DNA from: Tricholoma matsutake
Taxonomy: Eukaryota; Basidiomycota; Agaricomycetes; Agaricales; Tricholomataceae
NCBI GenBank assembly: GCA_026075535.2
Contig: AP026539.1
Span: 3,472,001 to 3,536,000, forward strand
DNA: 64,000 bases
Direction: 5' to 3'
Of the stretch, positions 22,828-34,035 are shown piece after piece. A program made the translations under genes and the position numbers. The notes below the pieces were generated by a model that saw only the letters and a list, made by a program, of their open reading frames with translations, searched no databases and had not been told where the DNA came from. Each line of letters opens with the position of its first letter. The first letter of the stretch is position 1.

Positions 22828-24150
22828 ATATCTTTTCTGTAAAACATACACAGTGGCACACTTCGAGCTGGCCTATTCTCCATTCTCTGCAACAGTAACT
22901 TTGATCAGAACAGCTTGCTGACGACCCAGAGGCTGACCCTCCGCTACTATATTCTAGTTGTCAATGATAAAGCATGTACATAACATTGTAGGAAGGACAG
23001 AAGGAAGCAATACTTTTCAGTTTATGTGCACATCAACAGAATATTCTGGATCTTTTCTGATTGTACCTACTGCATAACTTACAATCTCAGAGCTATGTTG
23101 ACCTGTGAGAGTATGGTGTCCCTCGTGACACCTATCATTTGCCCAGCAGCAGTCTGTGCATTGTTCATAGGAGATATCACAACTGATGGGCAAGTCCAAT
23201 CAATGACTTACAGGAACTATGGCGATCAACCTATTGCACAAATCAGTCCTTGAAGGTCATGATGACCACGTGGACTTGGCCACTTGCACCCAGTATAGAC
23301 AGAGTATAATTTGAGACAAGCAGGCTGAGAAGGCCTTCAATGTTGATACCCATAAGCGCATAAGCACATAACTAGCGAGGAAGGTGACCACCTCAACCGC
23401 AGAAAGGCTTGTGGAGCTCTGAAACCAGGTGAGCATCGCATATACAGCAGGTGCATGATGCTTTAAACAGCTTTCCATTTTGCTGTCAAATTTCAAAGTT
23501 CGATGTTGACAATTACTGACCAAGGGGCAAGGGGTGTTGGCACCCTAATCCACTAGGATCAAAATGCCAGACCAGAACCCGGTTAGTTAGTCCAATTGGA
23601 GGCCACAAAAAAAAATGGACCTCTCCAGAATAGAACTTCTAAACGTCAATTTGAGGCTAATAGAACCTTTCTACAACATATAAAACATGTATAGAAGGTT
23701 TTCCATAGCATCTGAGTAGCAGACGAGTAAAATAAACTGATTTACACCAAGGGGGTGGCGGAACAGGAATCCTGAACTGTGGGTAGGGGGTCCTGCCAGA
23801 GGCTGAAAAAAGAATTGTACTAGGGTATATTTGATGCTGGTAGGCATCATTGAGCCACCAACTATCATGGCTCTATGGACTCTAAATATGCAGAATGGCT
23901 TCCTTTGGCAACGAATCACTTAAAAAGTTGTAGAATAGTGCCCTAAACTGGTATAAATACAGCAAATGTATAATCCATGCTTGGCCACCATGTACATTTC
24001 AATGCAGTTTGAAACCACATCTTACTCATCTACTACCTGATCTCTCATGCTTCCAGCATCACAGCCTTAGCCCCCAGCCACCACTGTTCCCCCTCGCTAC
24101 ATGACCCCTTCATCTGGCTAATTGATTTGTAGATGTTAAACAGAAAAGAT
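22828..24150. other. No recognised gene
   Basis: Several medium ORFs on the minus strand (about 23017-23523 and 23671-23919) contain hydrophobic stretches but no motif I recognise, and no consistent frame. Could be remnants of a host gene; not supported. Confidence 0.35.
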
Positions 24151-24223
24151 GACCAGACTAAGGATTGAACCCAGGCCCTCCTGGACATATACCAGATGCT
24201 CTGACCAACTGAGCTATCAGGTC
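24151..24223 (-). tRNA. tRNA-like sequence, probably a SINE head or tRNA pseudogene
   Basis: The 73 nt on the minus strand fold as a tRNA. The acceptor stem GACCTGA/TCTGGTC has one mismatch. The D arm is GCTC...GAGC, the anticodon stem TCTGG/CCAGG, the loop TATATGT (formal anticodon UAU). The T arm is CTGGG-TTCAATC-CTTAG with two G.U pairs. Box A (TAGCTCAGTTGG) and box B (GGTTCAATCC) are good pol III promoter matches. Position 33 is A rather than T and the stems are weakened, so a working tRNA is unlikely. A tRNA-derived SINE head is the preferred reading; the body would extend below 24150. Confidence 0.5.
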
Positions 24224-24966
24224 TTATAGGGTTCAACAGAACAAGGATACCATATAACCAGACATGGATTGCTATCACTATCACATCACATTTTAGTGTG
24301 TGTGTGTGCAAACTATGGTCTGTTAAGTACTGATTAAGCAGTGACAGATTATATAATCCAACAGTAGATGATGCACTTACATGATGAGGAGCATGTCTTG
24401 GATATTCATCTCATGTCCCTCCCACTACCTGTATATATTCACTTCCATGGGTTGGGGTACACGCAATGACAACTTGAGGTGAGTATTCAGGGATTATGAT
24501 GTTTGGATGACATCAACAGGGTGTAAAATGTGACAGGGTCTAGAATCAGGCAAGAGGAAGGAGTCAGTAGGCCTTAGGCATAGAGGACCTAGCTAGGATG
24601 GTTAGCCAGGGGGAGTTTGTAGTTGAATGTTGAGGCCCGAGATGCTGATGATGCAGTTCCAGCAATGAATGGTCAAATACAGATCAGCTTCTGAACAACA
24701 GCAGTTGCAGGTGTTCCATAGCACCATCAAATCCAAAATCTCAGCTAGCATAGTAGGAAGCAGTGCATGAGGCCTGAGAGCTGCACTACAAAGTCAGTGT
24801 TAGTCAGCAACAAAAGATTTTGTGAAAATTGCTTGGGAAAAAAACCTTGCATGTGATGGCAAATTACCATGAATGGGAGGGAGGGTCAACCAAGGTTGTG
24901 AAAACAAAAAGGTGAGTGGATATTACAGGTATAGGTGGAATACCAAAGAGAACACAACTGGGGTCC
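24224..24966. other. No recognised gene; short family A LTR fragment at its end
   Basis: AT-rich DNA without a supported ORF. At about 24929-24966 it contains ataggtggaatacc...gagaacacaactggggtcc, which matches the part of the family A LTR that holds the putative self-primer. It abuts the truncated F-type LTR. Confidence 0.5.
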
Positions 24967-25427
24967 AGTTACAATTTTTGTTATTGTAACCCAGGACAAC
25001 CAGACATATGCCAGTGAGACTGGGCACTTCATTTTTCTTTCCCATTCAACTTGACTCATTCTGATGGGAGACTCTTCGACATCTGACTCCCACCATTTGA
25101 CATGCTGCACTGCAGCACTGCTTGACATTGGATGCATGCTAGGCATGAGGCTTGCTTTTGCTATTGTTCTTTCTATCATTACTTGACAAGGATCTCTTAT
25201 TCTGATTGGATGATAAGCATCTTTGAACTGCATATAAGCTGCAGTAATACTCTGTGTACTCCTCAGCTTGACTTAATTCAATCAACAGTTTTAAACTCAA
25301 CCAGAACACTTGACAGCTTAGGAAGCCCCTAGCTGTGATAACTCAAACACGACAGTTGGAAAGCCTCCAACTGTGATACACAAACAGATGGTCTACTCAG
25401 AAAGCCTCTGAGTATGGATAGCCGTAT
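24967..25427 (+). repeat. Truncated LTR related to gypsy F
   Basis: Matches, in opposite orientation, the LTR at 53186-53889: accaGACATATGCCagtgagactggg, gcatgctaggcatgaggc, then the paired tracts ccagttggaaagcctccaactg and ctcagaaagcctctgagtatgg. It breaks off at about 25427 (ggatagcc), where family B LTR sequence begins, so roughly the last third is missing. No gene of F is attached. Confidence 0.65.
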
Positions 25428-25855
25428 CTATAAGGGCAACCTCAGCCTCTAGCAAAGGGAAATCCAAAGTTAAAATTATACTACATATTACAGGGATTGG
25501 GGATGCACCTAGCAAAGGGAAATCTGAAGAGAAAACTCTAAGGATCCCTTTGCCGATGCCCAGTATATGTGAAGATGACAAAAATCAAATAATAACCTAA
25601 AAATAGAAAAGGCGGAGATAGGCAGATCAAGGCCGCTGAATGACATCATACCAAGGGGTAGATGTCAGAAGGGGTGCTCCACCTCTAAATATAAAACTGT
25701 CAACATGCACAAACATGATAGAAAGGGAAATTAGTAATAAAATCCAGAAAAATCATAGAAAATGAAGAATAGAAGGAAATGAAGTGAGGAAAAATATAGA
25801 ACGAACATAAAAAATAGGAGAAACACACAGGGCACCCCCCTAGTCCCCCTCTCTA
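25428..25855 (-). repeat. 3' LTR of gypsy B1 (truncated)
   Basis: It repeats the leader/LTR sequence found at 33640-34035 (B1 5' side), 39420-39844 (B2) and 47933-48380 (B3). On the minus strand it begins near gggggactagggg and runs to ttgcccttata, where it is cut by the F-type LTR. It follows the B1 chromodomain stop by about 80 bp. Confidence 0.75.
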
Positions 25856-25936
25856 AGATGCATCACCCCAATGCATTCAAAATTGCATACAACCGAAGTC
25901 TGTGACTTGAATGTGATGTGGTGCAGCAGTGTGCCA

Positions 25937-27580
25937 TCAGTGGAATTCCTTGACTAACTGAGGGGCATTCATGTCAGACTCTTTGACCCATGAGTTCTCC
26001 TCATACCCATAACCATTCCAATGCACCAAATACTGGAGTTTTCCTTGATGCAACTGGCTGTCCAAGATTGACTCAACTTCATATTGGGGTTCTCCCTCGA
26101 TCACTGTAGGCAGTGGTGGTGGGTGTGAATGGCGTCCCAGGAATGGATCTGGGGGAGCTGGAAGCAGTTTGACAACATGGAAGACTGGGTGGAGTCTGGA
26201 CATGGAGGCTGGGAGGCATAGATGATAGGCATGCATTCCAACACACTTGACAATGGGGAAAGGTCCCAGGAAGCGATGAGCGAGTTTCTTGGATGGATGC
26301 ATAGTGGAGATGTCACTGGAGTCAAGATAAACTTGATCACCAACCTTGTACTGAGGGGTCAGAGAATGGCATTGGTTGTAAAAGCGTGCCATTTCATCCT
26401 TCACCTTTGCTAAGGATGCCTTTGCCTCCTCCAAGCTATCCCACATGTGTTCTGTGAACTCATTCACCGTCTTGATGTGTGAGGGAGTTTGGCAAGGTTC
26501 AAATCCTATGCGTGGATGTCATTGAGTGTCTAAGAGGAAAGGGCTCTGTTGAGTGGAAGCATGGACATGGTTGTTGTATCTGAACTTGGCCAAGGGGAGA
26601 AGATCATCCCAATTGTCCTGGCACTCATTGACGAAGATGCGGATGTACTGCTCCAGTTCCTGGTTGACTCACTCAGTCTGGCTGTTGGTTTGTGGGTGAC
26701 AAGCGGTCAAAGCAAGGAATTTGATTCCCAGGAGTCGGTACAGCTCACGAGTGAACTCTGCCATGAACTGAGGGCCACAATCAGAGAGGAAAGCACCAGG
26801 AAGTCCATGTAATTTCCACACATGGTGGAGGTAGAGTCGGGTGGCACCCAGGGCACTGACAGTGGTGTGAGTGGGAATGAAGTGAGCACATTTTCCCACT
26901 GAATCAACTGTGCACATCACTGCATCAAACCCATTCGACTCTGGCAACTCCACCACAAAGTCAATGCTGACAAAATCCCAATGACTCTTTGGAACAGGAA
27001 GAGGGTGTAGCTCGCCAATGGGTTTGCAATGAGGAATCTTGGTGCATAAGCAAAGGTCACAAGTGCGACAATACTGACCAATGAGCCATGACATTTGTGG
27101 CCACCAATAATTCTGTGAGGTGAGCTCCAAGGTCTTCCAGCATCCAGGATGACCAGCAATCTGTGAGTCATGGTGTTGGGATATGATGTGCCGGTGAAGG
27201 TCTTGGTCATTGGGGATGTAGATGCAATCCCTGAAATACAACAAGTCCTCTTTTTCAGCCCACTCTGCCGCATGCAAGGAAAGGGTGGATCCCTTCCTTA
27301 GTTCTTTAACAGCTTGGGCAACAACATCCTCATGTAAACTGCTATGGTTTGTGTGACAAATGTCACATAGGATGTCCCACTCCTCACCCTGGGGTGCGAT
27401 ACCTTCTAGTGCCAGAATGGTGAACAGGTCTGGCTGCAACAACACAATGTTTTGGTTGTCATCGCTGCCACCCCCATGCTGTGACCCAGACAGTGGTGCA
27501 AGGTGGAGTTGAATCTGGATAGATACAGGGACCAACATGGTTCAATTTCTTGGCCATCATAAAGTACTTGAGATTCTTGT
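25937..27580 (-). pseudogene. B1 RNase H end, integrase and chromodomain
   Basis: After NLKYFMMAKKLNH of RNase H there is a frame change, then a 289-codon frame (27538-26669). This contains the integrase zinc-binding region (RHIISQHHDSQIAGHPG, CRTCDLCLCTK) and core (SIDFVVELPESNGFD, LSDCGPQF, HPQTNSQTE), so Asp-Asp-Glu is visible. After a TGA and further breaks the frame resumes at 26467, with KVGDQVYLDSSDIS, FLGPFPIVKCVG and HPVFHV. It ends in a chromodomain (EPQYEVESILDSQLHQGKLQ, LVHWNGYGYEENSWVKESD) and a stop at 25937. The Asn in HPQTNSQTE replaces the usual Asp of DGQTE. Confidence 0.9.
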
Positions 27581-27852
27581 TGTTGAAATTAATCCCTGAT
27601 GCATGCTGTATACATGAGGCGATACATGCAGCATACGCATGTTACTGCGCTTACTGCGCATACATGTGGTAAACACATTCCCGAGTCATGTGACATCCTT
27701 AATATTATGTATATAAGGAGAACCTGTACCGTAGTAGGAATACAGTGTTCTTACCTCTGCTAACCCTAGCTGTAAGTCTAACTAAACCCCAGGTAGGTTG
27801 TAAGGAATGTGTTGTCTCTTCCCCTGTGCAGCATATATAGTCTGCTCCAACA
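27581..27852 (+). repeat. Copia 5' LTR
   Basis: 272 bp, begins TGTTGAAATTAATCCC and ends CTCCAACA. It contains tatataaggagaacc at about 27717, a likely TATA box. Confidence 0.95.
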
Positions 27853-27864
27853 GGTTATGGGCCC
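27853..27864 (+). promoter_or_regulatory. Copia primer-binding site, probably half initiator tRNA-Met
   Basis: GGTTATGGGCCC follows the 5' LTR directly. It resembles the complement of the anticodon stem-loop of initiator tRNA-Met (CAU anticodon), the internal-fragment priming known for Drosophila copia. The match is by eye. Confidence 0.45.
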
Positions 27865-28101
27865 TGCTGGGCACGTCGCGAATGCGCTTTAATTAGCTGC
27901 GAACGACGTTGACTTCATCGTCTCCAAATTATAACCTTGCGCTCTTCGTGAGCTGCATTGCGCTCCCTGCGAGCTGCATATAAAACCTAGGTTGACTAGG
28001 GTTAACCACTCTGAAGGAGTGTTTTCTCCTGAGAATGTTAAACGTGTTTTATTGAGTAAAAAGACTGATTGAGCGCTTTTAACAGCTGCCACCACAGAAT
28101 C

Positions 28102-30336
28102 ATGTCTTCAACTCTTGAAAAACTCGTTCAAACTTTCGACGGATCAAATTACATTCTATGGGCTGACTCAATGAAGGCGTGGCTCAGGTCTCAGGGCCTC
28201 TGGCAAATAACTAGCGGGGCGGAGCAAAAACCGCCCCCGGCGCCTCCTTTGACGGCGATGAACGCTACCTTGGTAGCGGACGCTAATGCCAAGCTCCAGA
28301 CCTGGAGCAACAAAAATGACCAGGCTATTGGTAGCCTAGTGCTCCGCCTGGCCCCCTCCATTCAGCAGCGTGCCAACACAAAGGACACTGCTGAGGAGGT
28401 GTGGGCTCTCATTCGCACCGATTATGGTGTGGATGGCCCCTCCCAAGTCTTTTCGGACTTTAGGTCCGCAATAACAATCAAAATCCCAGCTGCGAACCCT
28501 GCACCGGAGATTGCGAGAATAGCTGACAAATTTGAGCGCCTCACGGCTGCTAACATCGCCATCCCCGAGCTAGTACAGGCGATGATTCTACTTGCTGCGA
28601 TGCCGCATGAGTATGACTCATTGTCTGCAACGGTCCTTAACACGACCGCCACTAGCGCCTTGACATTTAAACATGTCAAGGACTCCATTGTTGCTGAAGC
28701 CTCAAGGCGCACAGCAGTTGGAAAGCCCGCTGGCCAGCCTCAGGCCAACAAACTTTCCGCTGTGAAACGCAAGGGGGGAAACCCCAAATGGCAGCCCAAA
28801 GAAGGGCAAAACAGCAACGGAGACTCGTCCCGAAAACGTGGACGACGTGGGGACAGAAAGACTAAGGAGGAGAAGCCAAAAGAGAAACATACCCACCTCG
28901 CCTCCAATGCCTTTACCACCATAAATGGTAATGGCACCATCATACCGCCGATGCCGCTCATACAGCGCATCGAGCGACGCGAACACACTCCCACAAGGGA
29001 TCCTCGCCGCCGACCGCCTGCACAGGCATACATGGGCATGGCCTCCTCTTCTCGCTCGGTTTACACCGAATACCAGCAAGCTCGAGACACCCTCGAGCGC
29101 ATGCAACTTCCACGCAGCGCAAAAAACCTGCGACCACTGGAAGAGCACCTTACGGTGCAAGAAGGTAAGAGAAGGAGGATAGAGCCAGAAACCGAGGCAA
29201 TGATCGAGGAGGTAGAAGACGATACCGTCTCCCTCGGATCCGAACCTCCAGTAACTGACGAGGAAGTGTGGAAAGCCGTCGACAAAATGCTCGTCGATGA
29301 ACCCCTTGACACAGGGGCGTATGATGACAGGTCAGTCCTTTTCCCTGCCACAAGCACTAAGATTAAAATTCCTATGAATACAGCGAACTTTTCATGTGAA
29401 ATTTTACCGCTATTGAATGTATCATGGAATTATGTAGATCTTAATATATGTGCTATGTGTGCAAAGGGAGATTGTAAGAAAGGTGCCGACTGGATCATGG
29501 ATTCAGGCGCATCAAAACACTTCACTGGTGAAATGAAAGATTTCACTTCTTACGAGCCTTTACCGAGAAAGGACTCTACCTTGGTCCAAACGGCCACTGG
29601 TACTACTCATATAGTAGGAAAAGGAGCAGTCTTCATTAGACACCAGGTAGTATGTAATGGGAAGTCAGAGATGCGTGAAACGCGACTATACCCCGTCTAC
29701 TACATACCCGACATTAATACTCGATTGATGTCAATGGGGGTCTTTTTACAAGACGGAAGTGATGTGCGTGGTTCCTCCGCATACATTTCATTCATCGAGC
29801 ATGGAAACCCAATCATGCATTGTGTCCCTCTAAGGAGGAATGACACGATCTATTGGGCTCGGACTCATATATTGAGCACCAAAAAGGTTAATGTCGCGAC
29901 CATTTATGTCGCTGACTACTTGACTTGGCATAGGCGACTTGGACACCCATCCAAAGAGGCGCTAGGGAAAATGCCTAAAAGCACCATAAAATTCCCAAGG
30001 AATTTAATTATTCCTAAAGACAAAATTATATGTCCAGGGTGTGCAGAAGGGAAAATGACCTCAAAATCTTTTCCCGAGTCAGACTCACGAGCTGACAAAT
30101 CCTTTGAATTAATACATTCCGACCTAAAGGAACTCCCGGTACTATCGTACCACAAACATAAATACTTCATTGTATTTCTGGATGACAAAACGTCACATAT
30201 TTGGGTCCAATGCCTTAGAAAGAAATCTGACGCTGCTGCAGCGATTAGACAATTTCAAGCGATGGCTAAGACCCAATATGGCGCTACAATCAAGCGCTGG
30301 CGTGTCGATCCAGGGGGGGGAGTTCAAGGATCGTGA
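28102..30336 (+). pseudogene. Copia Gag, protease and first part of integrase
   Basis: ATG 28102 (MSSTLEKLVQTFDGSNY) opens a 744-codon frame. The N-terminal 220 residues form a copia-type Gag (LWADSMKAWLRSQGLW, IRTDYGVDGPSQVFSDF). A basic, Pro-rich linker with no CCHC knuckle follows. The protease motif is DWIMDSGASKHF, about residue 470. GAG-pre-integrase has YLTWHRRLGHPSKEAL and CPGCAEGK. The integrase core starts with Asp in IHSDLKELP and reaches VDPGG. An eighth G in the run at 30312-30319 shifts the frame; with seven Gs it would enter the frame of the next segment. The stop at 30336 is therefore secondary. Confidence 0.93.
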
Positions 30337-31658
30337 GCTACAAAAACAGCTCAAGGATTTAGGCATCAAAATAGAGATGTCTGCACCCCACATTCATCAA
30401 CAGAACGGGCGTGCAGAGCGCGCCATAAGGACAATAATGGAAAAGTCGCAAACCCTGCGATTCACTGCTTGTCTACCACAATCATGGTGGGAATTTTGCA
30501 TAGAACATGCAACACATTTATACAACCGAACCCCAATAAGGCGCCTGAAATGGCTGACACCTTTTGAGGACCTGACAAAGGTCCGCCCAGATCTAAACAA
30601 TCTGAAGGTCTTCAGTTGCGGTGCTTATGTCTATCTACCAAAGGAAAAATGTCCAACAACATTGTCTCCTCGATCGGAGTTAATGACGTACCTTGGAGTA
30701 GAAGATGGCATTAAAGCATATCGTTTCATGCGACGAAACGGCGCAATATTCATTGGTGCTATGGCACTATTTGATGAAATGATGTTCCCATGCTGTCCCG
30801 GAGCTAAAACTCCTGCCAAGACAGACCTTGGTGATTTTCCACCAGAACCAGAAGATGACGACCACTCATCTGGAATGGATGGTGATGACCCTATACCGCC
30901 ACAAAATCCGCCCCTTCCTCCATCATCAGAAGATGATGATGATGATTTACCAAGCGAGCAAAAGGCGCATGACAATGCGACTAACGCTCCTCCTCCGCCG
31001 CCTCCAGTTAGCACTGAGGACTTTTGTCCAAGACGTGAAGATCAACAGGAATGGCAGCAATTGCCCCGTCGATCAGGCAGGCAGAGGAAAATCCCAAACC
31101 GTCCTGGCAATACCTATGGAGAACAGCGACTCCCCTCTGACATAGAGAGAGACATTGCGCGTGATCGATATTGGAAGAAGTCTGTGGGTCAAGATTCAGA
31201 TCATAACCGAACACGACCACGACCTCAACAGCAAGAACCGGTTGCTGGACCGAGTTCGGCACCCCACGAGAGTGTGCCCGATTCCAATAATCAAGAACAT
31301 GATCACCCAATGGGGGAACCGGATGAAGCAGGTTATATTAAAAAGATAACCAAGGAAGGTGGAGATGAACTTATCCACTGGCTGTTGTCAAAAGCAGTCA
31401 CACCATCAAGCGGAAAAAGCCTAGTTCCAAACCAATTTCGCGATATTGCGCGCCTACCCCGGCAGCAGCAACTTGAGTGGAAACAGGCTTGTCGTGAAGA
31501 GTTAGAGGCTCTTCGCAAGCGACAAGTCTATGACATCGTCGATCTTCCACATGATCGAAAAACGATCAAAAATAGATGGGTTTTCTCTGTGAAATCGGAC
31601 GGAAGAAAACGAGCCAGACTCGTGGCCAAAGGCTTTTCACAAGTCGAAGGCGTTGACT
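30320..31658 (+). pseudogene. Copia integrase end, linker and RT start
   Basis: Continuation of Gag-Pol after the G-run. The integrase Glu lies in NGRAERAIRTIMEK. The integrase C-terminal part (WWEFCIEHATHLYNRTPIRR) and an acidic, Pro-rich linker with an Arg-rich GKR-like end (RRSGRQRKIPNRPGN) follow. RT begins at WKQACREELEALRKRQVYDI and KNRWVFSVKSDGRKRARLVA. Near 31659 one base is missing in GVDL, which sends the frame to a TAG at 31681. Confidence 0.93.
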
Positions 31659-31659
31659 T

Positions 31660-32967
31660 GATGAGATTTTCTCACCAGTAGTCCGCTATGAGACCGTACA
31701 CCTCATGTTTGCCCTTGCATCTCTAGAAGGCATGTATATGACCGGTCTAGATGTAAAAACCGCATTTTTATACGGCAAACTTGATGAGGAGATCTATATG
31801 GATCAACCCGAGGGTTTCAGACTCGAGGGTAAAGAGCGCAAAGTAATGCGCTTACGCCGAGCATTGTATGGCCTTAAACAGGCTTCACTAGCATGGTGGA
31901 GAGAGCTAGAGGCATTTATGCACACCATTGGGTTCGTGCGCGCCAGCTCCGATGCCGGCATCTTCATACACAAGGATCCTAAGACAGGCAGCATCGTTAT
32001 TGCGCTAGTCTATGTTGATGATGGCTTGTTCATGGGCAAGAACAAGAAACTTGTGGATGAAAAGAAGAATGCTTGTCTAAAGCATTGGGAGTGCCATAGT
32101 ACTGAAAAAGTCACGGAATTCTTAGGCATGCACGTCACCCAGACCGCTGCAAAAGTCAAACTCGATCAAACAGAATATCTCGCCAAAGTGCTTGAGAGGT
32201 TCGAGATGACAAATGCCAAGATTGCCCCCACTCCACTCCCGACTGGCTACAAACCGTCGGAGAACACAGCGACGCCAAACGCGGTGCTTAGATCAAAATA
32301 TCAGTCTGTGATCGGATCTTTATTGTATCTGATGCTCGGAACGCGACCTGATATCGCTTACGCGGTAATCAAGATGTTGCAATTCTCGGCTAATCCTAGC
32401 CAAGAACATCTAGACAAAGCAATGTACATAATGCACTATCTGGTGGGAACCCAGAAGTACAGTATGGTCTATGATGGAGAGAAATCCGAGGGGCTACAGG
32501 CCTTCACAGATTCTGATTGGGCAGCTGACACAGTCAAGCGCCGATCTACAACGGGTTACTTTGCTACTCTGGCGAGTGGCATTGTGTGCTGGCAGTCCCG
32601 TTTACAAAAAACTGTAGCACTGTCATCCACAGAAGCCGAATACATGGCTCTCTCCGACACTTGTCGGCAGATAGTGTGGATAGAGTCCTTATTCCAGGAA
32701 CTTGGATATACACTGAAGCGCGTACCAATCTGCGCTGATAATCAAGGATCCATCTTTATTGGATCAAATCCAGTTCAGGAAAGAAGGACCAAACATATAG
32801 ACATTCGCTACCACTACACCCGCGAATGCATAGAAAATGACAAAGTCACAGTTGTTTTCATTCCTGGAAGTGATAATCCGGCTGACATGTTCACAAAGAA
32901 CCTTGGCGCTGTCCTATTCAGGAAATTTAGAGACTCTCTCGAAATTACTTTCGAGATTCAAACTTAG
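31660..32967 (+). pseudogene. Copia reverse transcriptase and RNase H
   Basis: RT palm: GLDVKTAFLYGKLDEEIYMD, ALYGLKQASLAWW and the active site VYVDDGLFMGK with both Asp residues. RNase H: FTDSDWAADTVKRRSTTGYF, LSSTEAEYMALSD, ADNQGSIFIG and RTKHIDIRYHYTRE. Stop at 32965-32967. All catalytic residues are intact. A purine tract GAGGGGGGG (32991-32999) precedes the 3' LTR. This segment is open for 420 codons. Confidence 0.95.
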
Positions 32968-32999
32968 CTGCTTAGAGCGCTGTACAGTTTGAGGGGGGG

Positions 33000-33271
33000 T
33001 GTTGAAATTAATCCCTGATGCATGCTGTATACATGAGGCGATACATGCAGCATACGCATGTTACTGCGCTTACTGTGCATACATGTGGTAAACACATTCC
33101 CGAGTCATGTGACATCCTTAATATTATGTATATAAGGAGAACCTGTACCGTAGTAGGAATACAGTGTTCTTACCTCTGCTAACCCTAGCTGTAAGTCTAA
33201 CTAAACCCCAGGTAGGTTGTAAGGAACGTGTTGTCTCTTCCCCTGTGCAGCGTATATAGTCTGCTCCAACA
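33000..33271 (+). repeat. Copia 3' LTR
   Basis: 272 bp. It differs from the 5' LTR at three sites: tgtgc for tgcgc, aacgtg for aatgtg, and gcagcg for gcagca. Each is a CpG transition. Confidence 0.95.
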
Positions 33272-33793
33272 CTTGTGATCCGTCCAAATTTCCACCTTGT
33301 GTTGGGCACCCTCAAGGAAGTGTCACCACTCCTCAAGTGCAATGGGGGGAATATTGGTCATAGGGTTAGTCTGGAGGGTCCTGACAAAGTTTTCAATCAT
33401 AGATTTAAGTGAATCAATTTGTGCATGTATTCCAGAAACATCACTTTCAAGCACATCGAGGCATTCTGATGCATCCATGTCGCTAGGGGGCACATTTGGT
33501 GAAAATGGCAGTGCAGTAAAGGTGGGACTGTCTGGAATGGTGTGTAGGGAGTCTGTGGAGCTTTGGGAAGCGTCCACTCTGTACCTGCCTATCTTGGGTA
33601 GTGCATTCGTGATTTCAGGCCTTAGGGGAGAGTTTTCTACTATAAGGGCAACCTCAGCCTCTAGCAAAGGGAAATCCAAAGTTAAAATTATACTACATAT
33701 TACAGGGATTGGGGACACACCTAGCAAAGGGAAATCTGAAGAGAAAGCTCTAAGGATCCCTTTGCTGATGCCCAGTATATGTGAAGACAACAA
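33272..33793 (-). pseudogene. B1 N-terminal Gag region joined to RNase H by deletion
   Basis: The minus-strand frame from 33793 contains the family B leader/Gag sequence: DFPLLGVSPIPVICSIIL, LPKIGRYRVD, SLHTIPDSPTF, then MDASECLDVLESDVSGIHAQ. At about 33330, after NIPPIA, it jumps straight to LEEW and then HFLEGAQHKVEIW of RNase H. The true Gag start is probably the ATG of MDASECLD; the upstream frame is open but overlaps LTR sequence. The 36-kb and 48-kb copies show what was deleted: rest of Gag, protease and RT. Confidence 0.8.
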
Positions 33794-34035
33794 AAATCAA
33801 ATAATAACCTAAAAATAGAAAAGGCAGAGATAGGCAGATCAAGGCCGCTGAATGACATCATACCAAGGGGTAGATGTCAGAAGGGGTGCTCCACCTCTAA
33901 ATATAAAACTGTCAACATGCACAAACATGATAGAAAGGGAAATTAGTAATAAAATCCAGAAAAATCATAGAAAATAAAGAATAGAAGGAAATGAAGTGAG
34001 GAAAAATATAGAACGAACATAAAAAATAGGAGAAA
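33794..34035 (-). repeat. B1 5' leader/LTR, truncated
   Basis: It matches 25600-25840 and 39600-39820 almost base for base (ggtagatgtcagaaggggtg, aaactgtcaacatgcacaaa). It stops at aggagaaag; from 34036 unrelated gypsy D sequence follows. Confidence 0.75.

Larger units (their letters stand above)
27581..33271 (+). mobile_element. Young Ty1/copia retrotransposon, nearly intact
   Basis: 5691 bp, two 272-bp LTRs, perfect target duplication CTTGT (27576-27580 and 33272-33276). The LTRs differ at only three positions, all CpG versus TpG or CpA. One Gag-Pol frame spans the interior, broken by two single-base indels. It is inserted, in opposite orientation, in the RNase H region of gypsy B1. CpG content is much higher than in the surrounding elements. 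Confidence 0.97.
25428..34035 (-). mobile_element. Ty3/gypsy chromovirus B1, internally deleted and split by copia
   Basis: Minus-strand element of family B. Order from its 5' side: leader/LTR (34035-33794), N-terminal Gag region (33793-about 33330), direct jump to RNase H (deletion of the rest of Gag, PR and RT), copia insertion (27581-33271), rest of RNase H, integrase and chromodomain (27580-25937), 3' LTR (25855-25428). Its 5' LTR lacks the first 40 nt or so seen in B2 and B3. Confidence 0.8.

Noticed and set aside
28702..29160. Minus-strand ORF opposite copia Gag
   Set aside because: Shadow of a high-GC Gag frame; low-complexity, Ser/Arg-rich composition without motifs.
30312..30336. 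G-run as a programmed frameshift site between copia ORFs
   Set aside because: The shift falls in the integrase core just before the second catalytic region, not at a Gag-Pol boundary, so a simple +1 insertion is more likely.
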